From contig NZ_FMWG01000003.1 of assembly GCF_900102795.1 (NCBI RefSeq), forward strand, positions 310,001-374,000: a DNA stretch of 64,000 nucleotides, in the 5' to 3' direction. Of this stretch, positions 17,752 through 26,642 are shown piece after piece (the first letter of the stretch is position 1; the number at the start of each line of letters is the position of its first letter). The stretch is from Epibacterium ulvae (lineage in GTDB: Bacteria > Pseudomonadota > Alphaproteobacteria > Rhodobacterales > Rhodobacteraceae). The notes beneath the pieces are model-generated. The model was given only the letters and a program-made list of their open reading frames with translations. It had not been told where the DNA came from and searched no databases. A program made the translations under genes and the position numbers.

Positions 17752-18782
17752 GTTTCCTCGAAAACTCCGGGAATAGACGCAGGTGTATGGTTCATCCAGT
17801 CTGGGACGGGTAACCCTTTATCTCGCAGGAAATCTGGATTGAACAGTTTTGACTGATACCGTGTACCGTAATCACACAAGACTGTCACGATGGTATGTCC
17901 TGGCCCCAATTCACGCGCAAGGCGCACTGCACCTGCGATGTTAATACCCGACGACCCTCCCAAGACCAGACCTTCTTCGTGCAACAGGTCAAAGACATAA
18001 GGCAGCGCTTCTGTGTCTTCAATTTGATAGGCGTGATCTGGTTTAAACCCTTCCAGGTTTTTGGTGATACGCCCCTGCCCGATGCCTTCGGAAATAGAGG
18101 AACCGTTGGAAGCCAGTTCACCGGTCGTGTAAAAAGAATAAAGCGCAGCCCCCATCGGATCTGCCAGACCAATCTTCACACCTTTGGGCTGCAATGCTTC
18201 GGCAACACCGGCGAGTGTTCCCCCAGATCCGCAAGCACAAATAAAGCCATCGACCTTACCACCGGTCTGTTCCCAGATTTCTGGACCAGTGGTTTCAACA
18301 TGCGCCTGACGGTTTGCTGTATTGTCGAATTGGTTGGCCCAGACCGCACCATTTGGTTCAGTCTTTGCTAATTCTTCAGCCAGACGGCGTGAATAATGCA
18401 CATAGTTGTTTGGGTTGCGATAAGGTGCCGCGGGCACCTGAACCAGCTGTGCCCCTGCAAGACGCAGCATGTCCTTTTTCTCTTCGGATTGGGTTTCTGG
18501 GATCACAATGACCGTCTTGAACCCCATAGATGCGCCAACCAAGGCAAGCCCAATCCCAGTATTTCCAGCGGTACCTTCGACAATTGTTCCACCGGGTTTC
18601 AGGTCTCCACGCGCAATCGCATCCCGAATGATATAAAGCGCCGCACGGTCTTTGACCGACTGGCCCGGGTTCATGAACTCAGCCTTGCCGAGAATTTCAC
18701 AACCGGTCTCATCTGACACCTTATTCAGGCGGATCAGTGGAGTGTGGCCAACAGCATCGGCCAGATCACGTGCAATGCGCAT
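17748..18782 (-). CDS. cysK: Cysteine synthase A
   Basis: 344 residues. Makes cysteine from O-acetylserine and sulfide with PLP. The PLP lysine is Lys44 (NPGQSVKDRAA); the substrate loop TAGNTG (71-76), the phosphate-binding CGSGGTLAG and the GSSSGIN-like GGSSGINIAGA segment are present. In Rhodobacter sphaeroides a cysK next to trgAB contributes to high-level tellurite resistance, and the same order is found here (trgA, trgB, cysK). Gap to trgB about 96 bases; four-base overlap with the downstream channel gene. Confidence 0.93.
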   Translation of the reverse strand: MRIARDLADAVGHTPLIRLNKVSDETGCEILGKAEFMNPGQSVKDRAALYIIRDAIARGDLKPGGTIVEGTAGNTGIGLALVGASMGFKTVIVIPETQSEEKKDMLRLAGAQLVQVPAAPYRNPNNYVHYSRRLAEELAKTEPNGAVWANQFDNTANRQAHVETTGPEIWEQTGGKVDGFICACGSGGTLAGVAEALQPKGVKIGLADPMGAALYSFYTTGELASNGSSISEGIGQGRITKNLEGFKPDHAYQIEDTEALPYVFDLLHEEGLVLGGSSGINIAGAVRLARELGPGHTIVTVLCDYGTRYQSKLFNPDFLRDKGLPVPDWMNHTPASIPGVFEET

Positions 18783-18878
18783 GGTATCCCTTTCAAACTT
18801 TCACACAGATGTAGCGAAGGGAGAACGCTTTCACAAGGTATCGCAAGGCAGATCCCCTTTGTAAGAACGTTGTTCCAA

Positions 18879-20000
18879 CTACTGTAAATTTGCGCGAATA
18901 CGATCCCGATGACGGGCCAACCACAAGGCTGTTGCGACCAGCGGCATGTCTTGATAGCGCTGCTTGTCCACACCTTCCATCAGAGCATCAAAGCTTAGGA
19001 TCTGGCGACGGATATCTTCGCCCTCGCTCGCAAGCCCTCCGCCGCCTGCGACATTTTCCAAACTGCCTGTTCCAACAAAGAGATAGACCAGCTCACCTGA
19101 TGCACCGCTGGAGGAATAGGTTCGCCCGGCACTATCCAAGTGTTCAATCACAATCCCAGCTTCTTCAAGCGCTTCCCTGCGGGCTGCCTGCTCTGGGGTT
19201 TCACCGGGGTCAATCAGACCTGCAACAGGTTCCCACATCCAAGGGTTCGTTTCTCCTGCAATGTAGGTGGCCGCCCGAAACTGCTCAACCAGTAAAACTT
19301 CATCCCGGATTGGATCATAAGGAAGAATAGCCGCTGCCTGACCAACAAGGAAAGACGCCCGATTCATCGTCTCAGACCACGTGCCATCATAGCGACGATG
19401 CTGGAAATCGATCTCCTCCAGCGCAAAGAAATTCATATAGGGACGTTTTCGCGCATGTACCCGAACGTGTTCTGATAACGGATGCGCTGGATCTTCTGGA
19501 CGGCTTTTTTGATCCACCCAAGCGGCGGCGCGCAGATGTATTGCAATCAGGCCACCTGCAACCTCTGATGCAGGTTTCTGGCCATGATATGCCATAATTT
19601 CCTCGGCCGCACGCAAAGTCAGAGAAAACCACGTTTCACGCCACGTGGAAGCCTGCCAAGGTTCTTTTTGCAACGATACTGTATCTGCCCGCGTATAAAT
19701 CTCGACTGTATGAGACGCACCCGCACTGCATACAACTGTTGCTGTTGACCACAGATGGCCTGTTGCCTCCAAATAGTAGGACAGGCACGCCTGATCGCTA
19801 TCCGTCGCATTGAACAGCACGCCAGATGTCTGCTCCCCTCTAGAGAAGCCAAGAATCGGCGCATTCGCACCATCTGCGCATCGCAACTGGTAATCTGGTA
19901 AAACCGCAGAGGTCATTTCCACACCGATGACTGCACGCCCCAAGACCTGCTCCAGCAGTGGACGCTCACACAATGGACCGCAAATAAAGATTTTAGACAA
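18879..20000 (-). CDS. trgB: TrgB-like fusion: AIG2/gamma-glutamylcyclotransferase domain plus Nudix hydrolase
   Basis: 373 residues. The first half (about 1-165) resembles the AIG2-like/gamma-glutamylcyclotransferase fold: it starts MSKIFICGPLCERPLLEQVLG and has GVLFNATDSDQACLSYYLEA. The second half is a Nudix domain with a complete box at 261-283 (GLIDPGETPEQAARREALEE followed by AGI), of the ADP-ribose pyrophosphatase type (EQFRAATYI ... WMWEPVAGLID). TrgB of the Rhodobacter tellurite locus is a protein of this kind. It probably hydrolyses a nucleoside diphosphate derivative; the real substrate is unknown. It follows trgA by 20 bases. Confidence 0.82.
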   Translation of the reverse strand: MSKIFICGPLCERPLLEQVLGRAVIGVEMTSAVLPDYQLRCADGANAPILGFSRGEQTSGVLFNATDSDQACLSYYLEATGHLWSTATVVCSAGASHTVEIYTRADTVSLQKEPWQASTWRETWFSLTLRAAEEIMAYHGQKPASEVAGGLIAIHLRAAAWVDQKSRPEDPAHPLSEHVRVHARKRPYMNFFALEEIDFQHRRYDGTWSETMNRASFLVGQAAAILPYDPIRDEVLLVEQFRAATYIAGETNPWMWEPVAGLIDPGETPEQAARREALEEAGIVIEHLDSAGRTYSSSGASGELVYLFVGTGSLENVAGGGGLASEGEDIRRQILSFDALMEGVDKQRYQDMPLVATALWLARHRDRIRANLQ

Positions 20001-20020
20001 TTCGTTAATCCTATGAAGGC

Positions 20021-20461
20021 CTACTTCCAGCGTTTTGAGGCGCTTTCTGTCAGAACTCCCACGATGCAGCCCCCGATCGCAAGCGTTCCAAGCACGGCTG
20101 GAACTGAAATCAGGAATAAATAATCCACAGAGATTGTAAAAATAGCACCCAGCGCATCGAATGGGCCGTCAAAGCGATGGCGCATTGCCAGACGGAACAT
20201 TTCATTGGAACCTTGCGCCAATAATCCAAGCCCCAACAAAAGTGCTGTTCCGGTCAATCCATTATTTAGGCCTGACACCAATCCACGACCGATCCGACGG
20301 TTGAAATAAAACCAGCCCACAAAAACACCCAAAGCCATATTCAATGGAAAAAAATAGCCCATATCCGTGCCCTCTGGCAGCAAAGGAACAATTTGCACAG
20401 AAGTGATATAAGCAAGAATAGCCAGCAGCACAGCGGCTATCAGTCTGGGTGCAGTTGGCAT
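20021..20461 (-). CDS. trgA: TrgA-family membrane protein
   Basis: 146 residues with about four transmembrane helices (roughly 7-26, 37-54, 68-84, 105-130), a PxxPxG-like first loop (LLPEGTDMGYFFPLN) and GWFYFNRRIGRGL. The family was named from a Rhodobacter sphaeroides locus that raises tellurite resistance; the mechanism is unknown. The gene lies 13 bases after cfa and 20 bases before trgB, so cfa-trgA-trgB-cysK-mscS look co-transcribed. Confidence 0.85.
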   Translation of the reverse strand: MPTAPRLIAAVLLAILAYITSVQIVPLLPEGTDMGYFFPLNMALGVFVGWFYFNRRIGRGLVSGLNNGLTGTALLLGLGLLAQGSNEMFRLAMRHRFDGPFDALGAIFTISVDYLFLISVPAVLGTLAIGGCIVGVLTESASKRWK

Positions 20462-20474
20462 GGCGATCTTTCAG

Positions 20475-21680
20475 TTACCGATGAGAAATTGTGATCTGTG
20501 TCACATCACAGGTTCCCGCTTTAAACGCAGCAGCGCAAGAGGTCAGATAAAAATTCCACATTTTGCGGAACCGTTCATCAAATCCCAGTTCGCTGATAAC
20601 ATCCCAACGGGTGTTGAATGTTTCATGCCAGCGCCGCAGCGTTTGGTCATAGCTGCTGCCAAACTCGATAGAGTTCACCACATTCAGTCCCGCGCGTTCA
20701 ACCTGCTGATGCAGAACTCCAGGACTGGGCAACATCCCTCCGGGGAAAATGTGTTTCTGAATGAAATCAATACCTTTGCGATAGATATCCCACCGGCGAT
20801 CTGCGACAGTGATAATCTGTAATGTCGCTCGACCTTGTGGCTTTAATCGATTGCGAATGGTATCAAAATAGGTGGGCCAATACTGTTGTCCAACGGCTTC
20901 AAACATCTCGATCGAGACAATGCCATCATAGGTTCCTTTGACATCGCGATAATCTTGAAGACGCAGATTAACTTGATCAGATAACCCATTCTTTTCAATA
21001 CGCTGCTGTGCAAAGTTAAGTTGTTCTTTACTGATCGTCAGACCTGTCACATGCAGCCCCCGTTCACGCGCTGCATATTCCGCAAAACCACCCCATCCGC
21101 ATCCAATCTCAAGAATATGGTCTCCGGGCTTTGCCCCCATTTGATCAATCATCGAGGCGTATTTTTCTTGTTGAGCCCGCTCTAGGCTTTCTTGGCCATT
21201 TATGAACTTGGCACTGGAATAGGTCATCGTATCATCCAACCACAATTCGTAGAAATCATTCCCTAAATCATAGTGATACGAGATGTTCTTACGCGCCTGA
21301 CGTCGGTGGTTTCGGTTCAGCCAGAACCGAAAACGCTCATATGCTCGCGCAAGGCCTTTTCCCGGAAATCCATCATAGACAGTATCCGCGCCCTCATGCA
21401 CCAGATCCATAAATGCCTGTAGGTCACTGGTGCTCCACCAGCCTTCTAAATAGGCATCTGAAAAGCCGAGATCACCTTCCCGAACAAGGCGTGCAAAACA
21501 ATCCGGATGATGGATGTGCAAATCCGCAGCAGGCCCCGATCGTTGTCCGATTGCGCGAAATATGCGCCCATCTTGCAGATGTATATCAAGTTGCCCTGTT
21601 TCCATTTGCGAAACCGCGCGAAAGACATGGGTAAAATAGCGCGGAAGATCCGGCTGCCCTTCGGTGGATGTCAGATACAT
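20475..21680 (-). CDS. cfa: Cyclopropane-fatty-acyl-phospholipid synthase
   Basis: 401 residues. Methylenates cis double bonds of membrane phospholipids with S-adenosylmethionine. Family landmarks: NISYHYDLGNDFYELWLDDT, TYSSAKF, the SAM motif EIGCGWGGFAEYA, VTGLTISKEQ, VSIEMFEAVG and IQKHIFPGGMLPS. In Rhodobacter, a cfa gene next to a photolyase gene belongs to the singlet-oxygen (RpoE-ChrR) response; here the photolyase gene lies 85 bases upstream. The intergenic part has a TGATCC hexamer on the coding strand (21743-21748) that recalls the RpoE -35 element. Confidence 0.95.
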   Translation of the reverse strand: MYLTSTEGQPDLPRYFTHVFRAVSQMETGQLDIHLQDGRIFRAIGQRSGPAADLHIHHPDCFARLVREGDLGFSDAYLEGWWSTSDLQAFMDLVHEGADTVYDGFPGKGLARAYERFRFWLNRNHRRQARKNISYHYDLGNDFYELWLDDTMTYSSAKFINGQESLERAQQEKYASMIDQMGAKPGDHILEIGCGWGGFAEYAARERGLHVTGLTISKEQLNFAQQRIEKNGLSDQVNLRLQDYRDVKGTYDGIVSIEMFEAVGQQYWPTYFDTIRNRLKPQGRATLQIITVADRRWDIYRKGIDFIQKHIFPGGMLPSPGVLHQQVERAGLNVVNSIEFGSSYDQTLRRWHETFNTRWDVISELGFDERFRKMWNFYLTSCAAAFKAGTCDVTQITISHR

Positions 21681-21765
21681 ATCTCTTCCCCCTTTGTCTG
21701 CTGGTATAACAAAAGGCTAGGACGAGATTTTAAATCTGGCAAGGATCACGTGAGATGGTTTTACG

Positions 21766-23193
21766 TCAGCTGTTCTGTCGCAAAGCCTGATATGCCTCAA
21801 GCGCACGCGCCCGTCCTGCAGCTAAATCTAACATGGTTTGGCATCTTTGTTGTTGTGCCGACAGGCACCAACGACGAGGAATGGCCTCAAAGAAATCAAG
21901 CGCAGTTTGAGGCGGAGCTTCCTGCCCCTCAGCCAACCAACGACGGCAATAATTTCCTGATCCATCATACGTCTTGCGCTGTGTTTCAGGATTAAAGATT
22001 CGAAAAAAAGGTGCTGCGTCAGGACCAGAGCCTGCAACCCATTGCCAGCCCATGGCGTTGCTTGCAGGATCCCAGTCCACCAGACAGTCACGGAACCAGT
22101 CAGCACCAATTTTCCAATTTATCATCATATGCTTACAAAGAAAACTTGCCACAACCATACGGGCACGGTTGTGCATTTTTCCCGTCGTATACAGTTCACG
22201 CATGGCGGCGTCGATAAGGTCAAATCCCGTCTGTCCTTGCTGCCAGCGCAAGACGTCATCTCCTTGTCCATCCTGCCACGAAAACGCATCCCAGTCTGGC
22301 CGCCAATTCTGGCTAATCATTTGTGGCGTATGGTACACGAGATGTGTTGCGAACTCGCGCCAAATCACCTCTTTGCAGAACTGCTCAGCCCCCGCCAATC
22401 CGCGCGCAAGCCCCGCTTGCCCAACACTCCAAAGACGAAGCGGACTGACCTCGCCCCAGGCTAAATGATCAGAAAGATCAGACGTCGCTTGAGCAGCCAA
22501 AATATTGCGTGACTCGTTGTATGAGGCCAGACTCTGATCACAAAAATCAGAAAGTTTACGCAAAGCGACCTCCTCGCCCACTTCGCAATACCTTGCCAGA
22601 ACGGCAGCCCCTCTGTTCATTGGACTCGAAAAATCAAGATCCTCAAACGTCAGACTGCGTGGCCAGTGATCCAATCCACGCAGAGATCGCGGTGCGTCTG
22701 TAAGGCTTGCCACTTCACGCCCACGTACCGCTTTCCAAAAGGGGGTAAAGACTTTAAATGCGCCACCTGTTTTTGTTTCCACTGTCCAGGGCTCAAACAA
22801 CATCCGCCCGGCATAAGATCGGGCTTCTACCCCCTGCGCTTTTAGGCCAGCCTTGACCTTGGTATCCCGTTCAATTGCTTCAGGATCATATAGCCGTGAC
22901 CAATAGACTGCATCAGCTCCAGTTTCGGCGCACAGCTTTTGAAAGGCTTGCAATGCATCACCAGTCGTCAAAGTGAGGCCTAAACCGAGGCCTTGCAGAC
23001 GCTGTTGCAACGCGTGCAGCCCCTGCCCCAATCGCCATTTGGCCGCGGCGCCGAGCGCGCGCTCATGTTCATCAAAAACGTAGACCGGGACAACTGCCCG
23101 GCCTTTTGCTGCAATTGCTTCAAGAACCGTATTATCTGCAAGGCGCAAATCTCGACGGATCCACCAGATAATGGGCGGCGCACTGGATGTCAT
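21766..23193 (-). CDS. phrB: Deoxyribodipyrimidine photolyase (CPD photolyase)
   Basis: 475 residues. Splits cyclobutane pyrimidine dimers with blue light using FADH-. N-terminal antenna domain (IIWWIRRDLRLADNTVL), C-terminal FAD domain with DLSDHLAWGEVSPLRLW, FCKEVIWREFATHLVYHTP, the RELYTTGKMHNRARMVVASF helix and DPASNAMGWQWVAGSG, all typical for the class I group. It starts 7 bases after the class V aminotransferase stop and so shares its transcript. Confidence 0.95.
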   Translation of the reverse strand: MTSSAPPIIWWIRRDLRLADNTVLEAIAAKGRAVVPVYVFDEHERALGAAAKWRLGQGLHALQQRLQGLGLGLTLTTGDALQAFQKLCAETGADAVYWSRLYDPEAIERDTKVKAGLKAQGVEARSYAGRMLFEPWTVETKTGGAFKVFTPFWKAVRGREVASLTDAPRSLRGLDHWPRSLTFEDLDFSSPMNRGAAVLARYCEVGEEVALRKLSDFCDQSLASYNESRNILAAQATSDLSDHLAWGEVSPLRLWSVGQAGLARGLAGAEQFCKEVIWREFATHLVYHTPQMISQNWRPDWDAFSWQDGQGDDVLRWQQGQTGFDLIDAAMRELYTTGKMHNRARMVVASFLCKHMMINWKIGADWFRDCLVDWDPASNAMGWQWVAGSGPDAAPFFRIFNPETQRKTYDGSGNYCRRWLAEGQEAPPQTALDFFEAIPRRWCLSAQQQRCQTMLDLAAGRARALEAYQALRQNS

Positions 23194-23200
23194 GTCATAT

Positions 23201-24427
23201 TCAGAGGTGACGATCCAAAGCCTTCATCAGCTTGGTCACCTCTGCCTCAGTTGTGTAATGGGTAAAACTGATACGAAGAACACCGCGATCTGGATCAACG
23301 CCAAGCGCCTGCAGCAAGCGAACCGCATAAAAATTGCCTGCACCGACCATAAGGCCTTCTTTGGCGAGTGCTTTTGCGATTTCAACGGGGTCTTTGTGTG
23401 TCTCTAGAGCGACCGTCGGGGCACGTCGGCTTGCATCATCTGGCCCAAGCAAGCGTACACGGTCATCACTTGCCAGCATATCAAGGAGCGGCTGCAACAG
23501 CTTGACCTCATGCGCCCGCATAAGATCGTGCACAAAAGAACCAGTTTCAACGGGATTGTTCGCGACACAGCCGTGGTGCGTGGCAAAGGCCTCAAAATAA
23601 TCAACCAGTCCTGACATGGCAGCAACCTGCGCATGATCTGGCCCCGCTGGGGTGAACCGTTTGTAGAGCACATCACCGTTAAAGTAATGTCCCTGGTTCG
23701 GAAGTAGGTTTCCAATCCCCTTCCTGACCACCATCACACCTTGATGCGGACCATATACTTTATAAGCTGAAAACAAATAGATATCAGCGCCGAGTTCTTC
23801 CACGTTCGGCAGTCCATGTGGTGCATAAGAAACCCCATCAACACACACGAATGCTCCCGCAGCATGTGCAATCGCGGTCAATTCAAGTACAGGGTTAATC
23901 TCTCCCACGATATTCGAGCAATGCGGGAAACACACCAAACGAACGTTCTCGTCCAGAATGTTTTGCAGATCATCTGGATTTAGACACCCCGTTTCTGGAT
24001 CCACTTTCCATTCTCGCACCTCGATCCCATCTTCGGCAAGACGTCGCCATGGACCTGTGTTGGCCTCATGGTCCTGATTTGTGACCACAATAGCTTCACC
24101 GGGTTTCAGTAACTGGCGCACAGCTTGAACCAAAACATAGACATTTTGCGTGGTGGAGGGGCCAAAGCTCAGCTCGTCGGTCTGCACCCCCATCTGCGCA
24201 GCCAGACGCGCACGGGCTTCGTCCATCTCTGCACCCGCATCTTGCGATGCACCATAGACGCCATAGGGCTGTACTTTGCGCTGCGTATAAAACCGATTCA
24301 ACCGATCTAGGACCGGTCTGCACATATACGATCCACCTGCATTTTCAAAAAAGGACTGATCAGCAAGAGGTTCTTCTGTAAACGCAGGAAAACAGCTTCT
24401 TACAAATTCTACATCAAGATCCGACAC
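23201..24427 (-). CDS. Class V aminotransferase, cysteine-desulfurase-like
   Basis: 408 residues. PLP fold type I enzyme; PLP lysine Lys223 in FSAYKVYGPHQG, with the Asp-bearing VCVDGVSYAPHG segment before it and the FGPSTTQN binding turn. It resembles the cysteine desulfurase-like branch (CsdA-type, no obvious catalytic Cys loop near the C-terminus), so true desulfurase activity is not assured; a related kynureninase-like or other lyase role is possible. It lies between acuI (126 bases) and phrB (7 bases). Confidence 0.8.
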   Translation of the reverse strand: MSDLDVEFVRSCFPAFTEEPLADQSFFENAGGSYMCRPVLDRLNRFYTQRKVQPYGVYGASQDAGAEMDEARARLAAQMGVQTDELSFGPSTTQNVYVLVQAVRQLLKPGEAIVVTNQDHEANTGPWRRLAEDGIEVREWKVDPETGCLNPDDLQNILDENVRLVCFPHCSNIVGEINPVLELTAIAHAAGAFVCVDGVSYAPHGLPNVEELGADIYLFSAYKVYGPHQGVMVVRKGIGNLLPNQGHYFNGDVLYKRFTPAGPDHAQVAAMSGLVDYFEAFATHHGCVANNPVETGSFVHDLMRAHEVKLLQPLLDMLASDDRVRLLGPDDASRRAPTVALETHKDPVEIAKALAKEGLMVGAGNFYAVRLLQALGVDPDRGVLRISFTHYTTEAEVTKLMKALDRHL

Positions 24428-24553
24428 GTCTCATAACCTCTTGCATAAACAGTCTTAAATACGCTGCACAGCATCATAGCAGCTGCATCAAAATTGGCGA
24501 AACAATGCTGCGCATCAAGGTCTTTTTTGTCGAAAAGATATTCCTCTCGGGTT

Positions 24554-25546
24554 TCAGGCATTTACGTCAACAACAATGCGTCCTTTTACCTGCCCGGCCA
24601 GAATATCCCGCCCCAGTTGTGGCAAATCAGAGAGCTGGGCGACCTGTATCATCGATTCCAGTTTTTCAAGTGGCAGGTCTTTTGCCAACCGCTCCCAAGC
24701 AACCCGTCGATTTTCATAAGGTTGGAGCACCGAATCAATCCCTAAAAGATTCACCCCCCGCAATAAAAACGGGATGACAGAGGCAGGCAGATCTGCTCCA
24801 CCTGCTAAACCAACAGCGGCCACAGAGGCCCCGTACTGCATCTGCCCAAGAATGCGCGCCAGCATTGAACTACCAACTGCGTCGATACACCCAGCCCAGG
24901 CTTCGCTTTCTAATGGGCGCTTTACGGTTTCACTCAGACTGCTGCGCGGCACCAGTTGAGTGGCCCCCAACGCACGCAGGTAAGATTCAGTCTCGGGGCG
25001 CCCGGTAACCGCAGCGACATCATATCCTAAATTGGCCAAAAGAGCCGTCGCAACAGACCCAACTCCACCTGCTGCCCCAGTCACCAACACAGGTCCCGCG
25101 CCCGGTTTCAGACCCTGTTTTTCAAGCCCCAAAACAGCGAGCATCGCAGTAAATCCTGCGGTTCCAACCGCCATCGCTTGACGTGGTGTTAGGCCTTCGG
25201 GCAATGGCACCAACCAATCAGCGTTCACACGCGCCTTTTGACTATAGCCGCCCCAATGCATCTCGCCAACACGCCAGCCGGTCAAAACAACCTTGTCTCC
25301 GGGAGTAAAGCGCGCATCCTGCGAAGCTTCAACAGTTCCGGCAAAATCAATCCCAGGAATATGCGGATAAGACCGAACAAGGCCCCCACCAGCCCCCAGA
25401 CACAAACCGTCTTTGTAATTTACTGTAGAATAATCAACCGCCACCAACACATCGCCTGCAGGCAAGTCATCGATAGAAAGAGATGTAATCCGCGCCTCTG
25501 TGTTTCCAGTTTCAGTGTTTTTATCGACTAGCAATGCGTTAAACAT
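24554..25546 (-). CDS. acuI: AcuI-like acryloyl-CoA reductase (MDR family)
   Basis: 330 residues from the ATG at 25544-25546 (MFNALLVDKN), which has GGAGGAA 5 bases upstream; the frame is open 8 codons further. NADPH-dependent medium-chain reductase without structural zinc: TVNYKDGLCL, PHIPGIDFAGTV, WGGYSQ, and cofactor motif VTGAAGGVGSVA. AcuI reduces acryloyl-CoA to propionyl-CoA, detoxifying the product of DMSP cleavage in marine Roseobacters. No DMSP lyase gene is seen here, so the substrate assignment rests on family resemblance. Confidence 0.8.
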   Translation of the reverse strand: MFNALLVDKNTETGNTEARITSLSIDDLPAGDVLVAVDYSTVNYKDGLCLGAGGGLVRSYPHIPGIDFAGTVEASQDARFTPGDKVVLTGWRVGEMHWGGYSQKARVNADWLVPLPEGLTPRQAMAVGTAGFTAMLAVLGLEKQGLKPGAGPVLVTGAAGGVGSVATALLANLGYDVAAVTGRPETESYLRALGATQLVPRSSLSETVKRPLESEAWAGCIDAVGSSMLARILGQMQYGASVAAVGLAGGADLPASVIPFLLRGVNLLGIDSVLQPYENRRVAWERLAKDLPLEKLESMIQVAQLSDLPQLGRDILAGQVKGRIVVDVNA

Positions 25547-25674
25547 GCGTTCCTCCCATGAACCGCCCATTCATCGTCAGTAAAGCAAGATTTGATACAA
25601 AAAGCACGTAGAACGCAGCGATAAATCCAAAGTTCTCAAACAAATCTCTTCATTAGAAAAACGTGTTTTTCCTC

Positions 25675-25703
25675 TTTAACTCCCGTGCTCAAACGCATAT
25701 ATT
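25675..25703 (+). promoter_or_regulatory. Possible promoter of the tmRNA gene
   Basis: TTTAAC (25675-25680) and TATATT (25698-25703) with a 17-base spacer, about 30 bases before the acceptor half of tmRNA. The -35 is poor, so this is a suggestion from position only. Confidence 0.3.
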
Positions 25704-25729
25704 TTCTATGTTCCCTCGGGAACTATGGA

Positions 25730-26024
25730 CATAAATGCGCTCGTAATAAACGGATCGGACCCGGGGGCGGTACCCGGCGTCTCCACCATATATCCTTCAT
25801 TTGAGGATCTTGGGGACGAAATAGGATCGACGGACGTCTAAAGGGGTTAGCTTTGTCTCGGCTGTCTGCCACCGTTATCGGCGAAACTTGTACAATTGCA
25901 AATGACAATCGTGCTCCGGCAATGGCAGTTGCAGCGTAAGCTGTAAATGTCGCCGAAACTTAAGTCCTTACGCCTAGCCGCGTAAGGCGGGGTTCGCAGG
26001 TACCTGGCAACAGAAACCTGCACT
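25730..26024 (+). ncRNA. ssrA: tmRNA, circularly permuted two-piece form
   Basis: The acceptor half comes first and ends CGTCTCCACCA at 25778-25788, preceded by a T-arm. A 23-base spacer (25789-25811) with a small hairpin (ATCCT/AGGAT) separates it from the coding half, which begins GGGGACGAAATAGGATCGACGG at 25812. GGGGACG pairs with CGTCTCC, rebuilding the tRNA-like acceptor stem across the break. The coding half carries the tag frame at 25898-25939, and near the 3' end two stem-loops (CCTTACGC/GCGTAAGG; GCAGGT/ACCTGC). Spacer removal by processing yields two RNAs in alphaproteobacteria. The outer ends (25730, 26024) are approximate. It rescues stalled ribosomes and tags the peptide for proteolysis. 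Confidence 0.93.
25898..25939 (+). other. tmRNA tag reading frame
   Basis: Codons GCA AAT GAC AAT CGT GCT CCG GCA ATG GCA GTT GCA GCG then TAA encode ANDNRAPAMAVAA. The ANDN start and the hydrophobic AVAA end are the SspB- and ClpX-recognised parts of proteolysis tags; the Ala-Ala end is typical. Translation resumes on the GCA codon, so no start codon is needed. Confidence 0.93.
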
Positions 26025-26213
26025 TCCTTCTCTGATGACCTTTCTACATTATCAGCTGCACCAGCCTCGAAATGCAATGCGCGCCCCTCCGCATTACTAG
26101 TTTTTGCTATTTTCACGCTACATATTTAAAGGGTAACGAATGCAGACTTGTCTAAGCGTTTAATCTCCTTAAGGTATATTGGTGTCGAGAGGTACGATTT
26201 AGGAGCGACTACG

Positions 26214-26642
26214 ATGTCTATAAAAACTGACCTAATGCTCCAATACTACCGAGATGTTTGGGAAAATGGTGAGCTCGAAAAAATCGAAAGTTATTTCACC
26301 CCACAAGATCATGATCAGTACATCGTAGAAGGAAAAAAGATCGTACCCAGTGAGATCCGGGAATGGGTCAGTATAATCCGAAGCTTTGTAACTGACATAA
26401 AGGTCACGGTTTTACAGTCTGTTGAAGAGGGTGACTGGCTTGCATTGATGCTCCGCATTGATTGTTTACGCGTAGACACAAGAACTCCGGTCCGTGTTCA
26501 TCAACAAATTATGTTCCGCTTTGACGGCAACCTAAAGGCGGAAAGCTACCCGTTTTTTGATTTTCTCAATTTTTTCGAGCAACTGGGGCAACTACCCGAA
26601 GATGTTCACGCACTACTACTAGCGGGCACAAATCTGGATTAG
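26214..26642 (+). CDS. NTF2-like (SnoaL-type) small protein, copy 1
   Basis: 142 residues from the ATG at 26214, 9 bases after AGGAG; the frame is open 22 codons further without support. The pattern MSIKTDLMLQYYRDVWENGE, LEKIESYFTPQDHDQYIVEG, RSFVTDIKVTVLQSVEEGDWLALML and VRVHQQIMFRFDGNLKAESYP fits a cone-shaped NTF2-like/SnoaL fold (small-molecule binding or isomerase or cyclase). It shares its C-terminal signature FFEQLGQLPEDV with the next gene, so the two are paralogues. Substrate unknown. AT-rich relative to neighbours. Confidence 0.7.
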   Translation: MSIKTDLMLQYYRDVWENGELEKIESYFTPQDHDQYIVEGKKIVPSEIREWVSIIRSFVTDIKVTVLQSVEEGDWLALMLRIDCLRVDTRTPVRVHQQIMFRFDGNLKAESYPFFDFLNFFEQLGQLPEDVHALLLAGTNLD

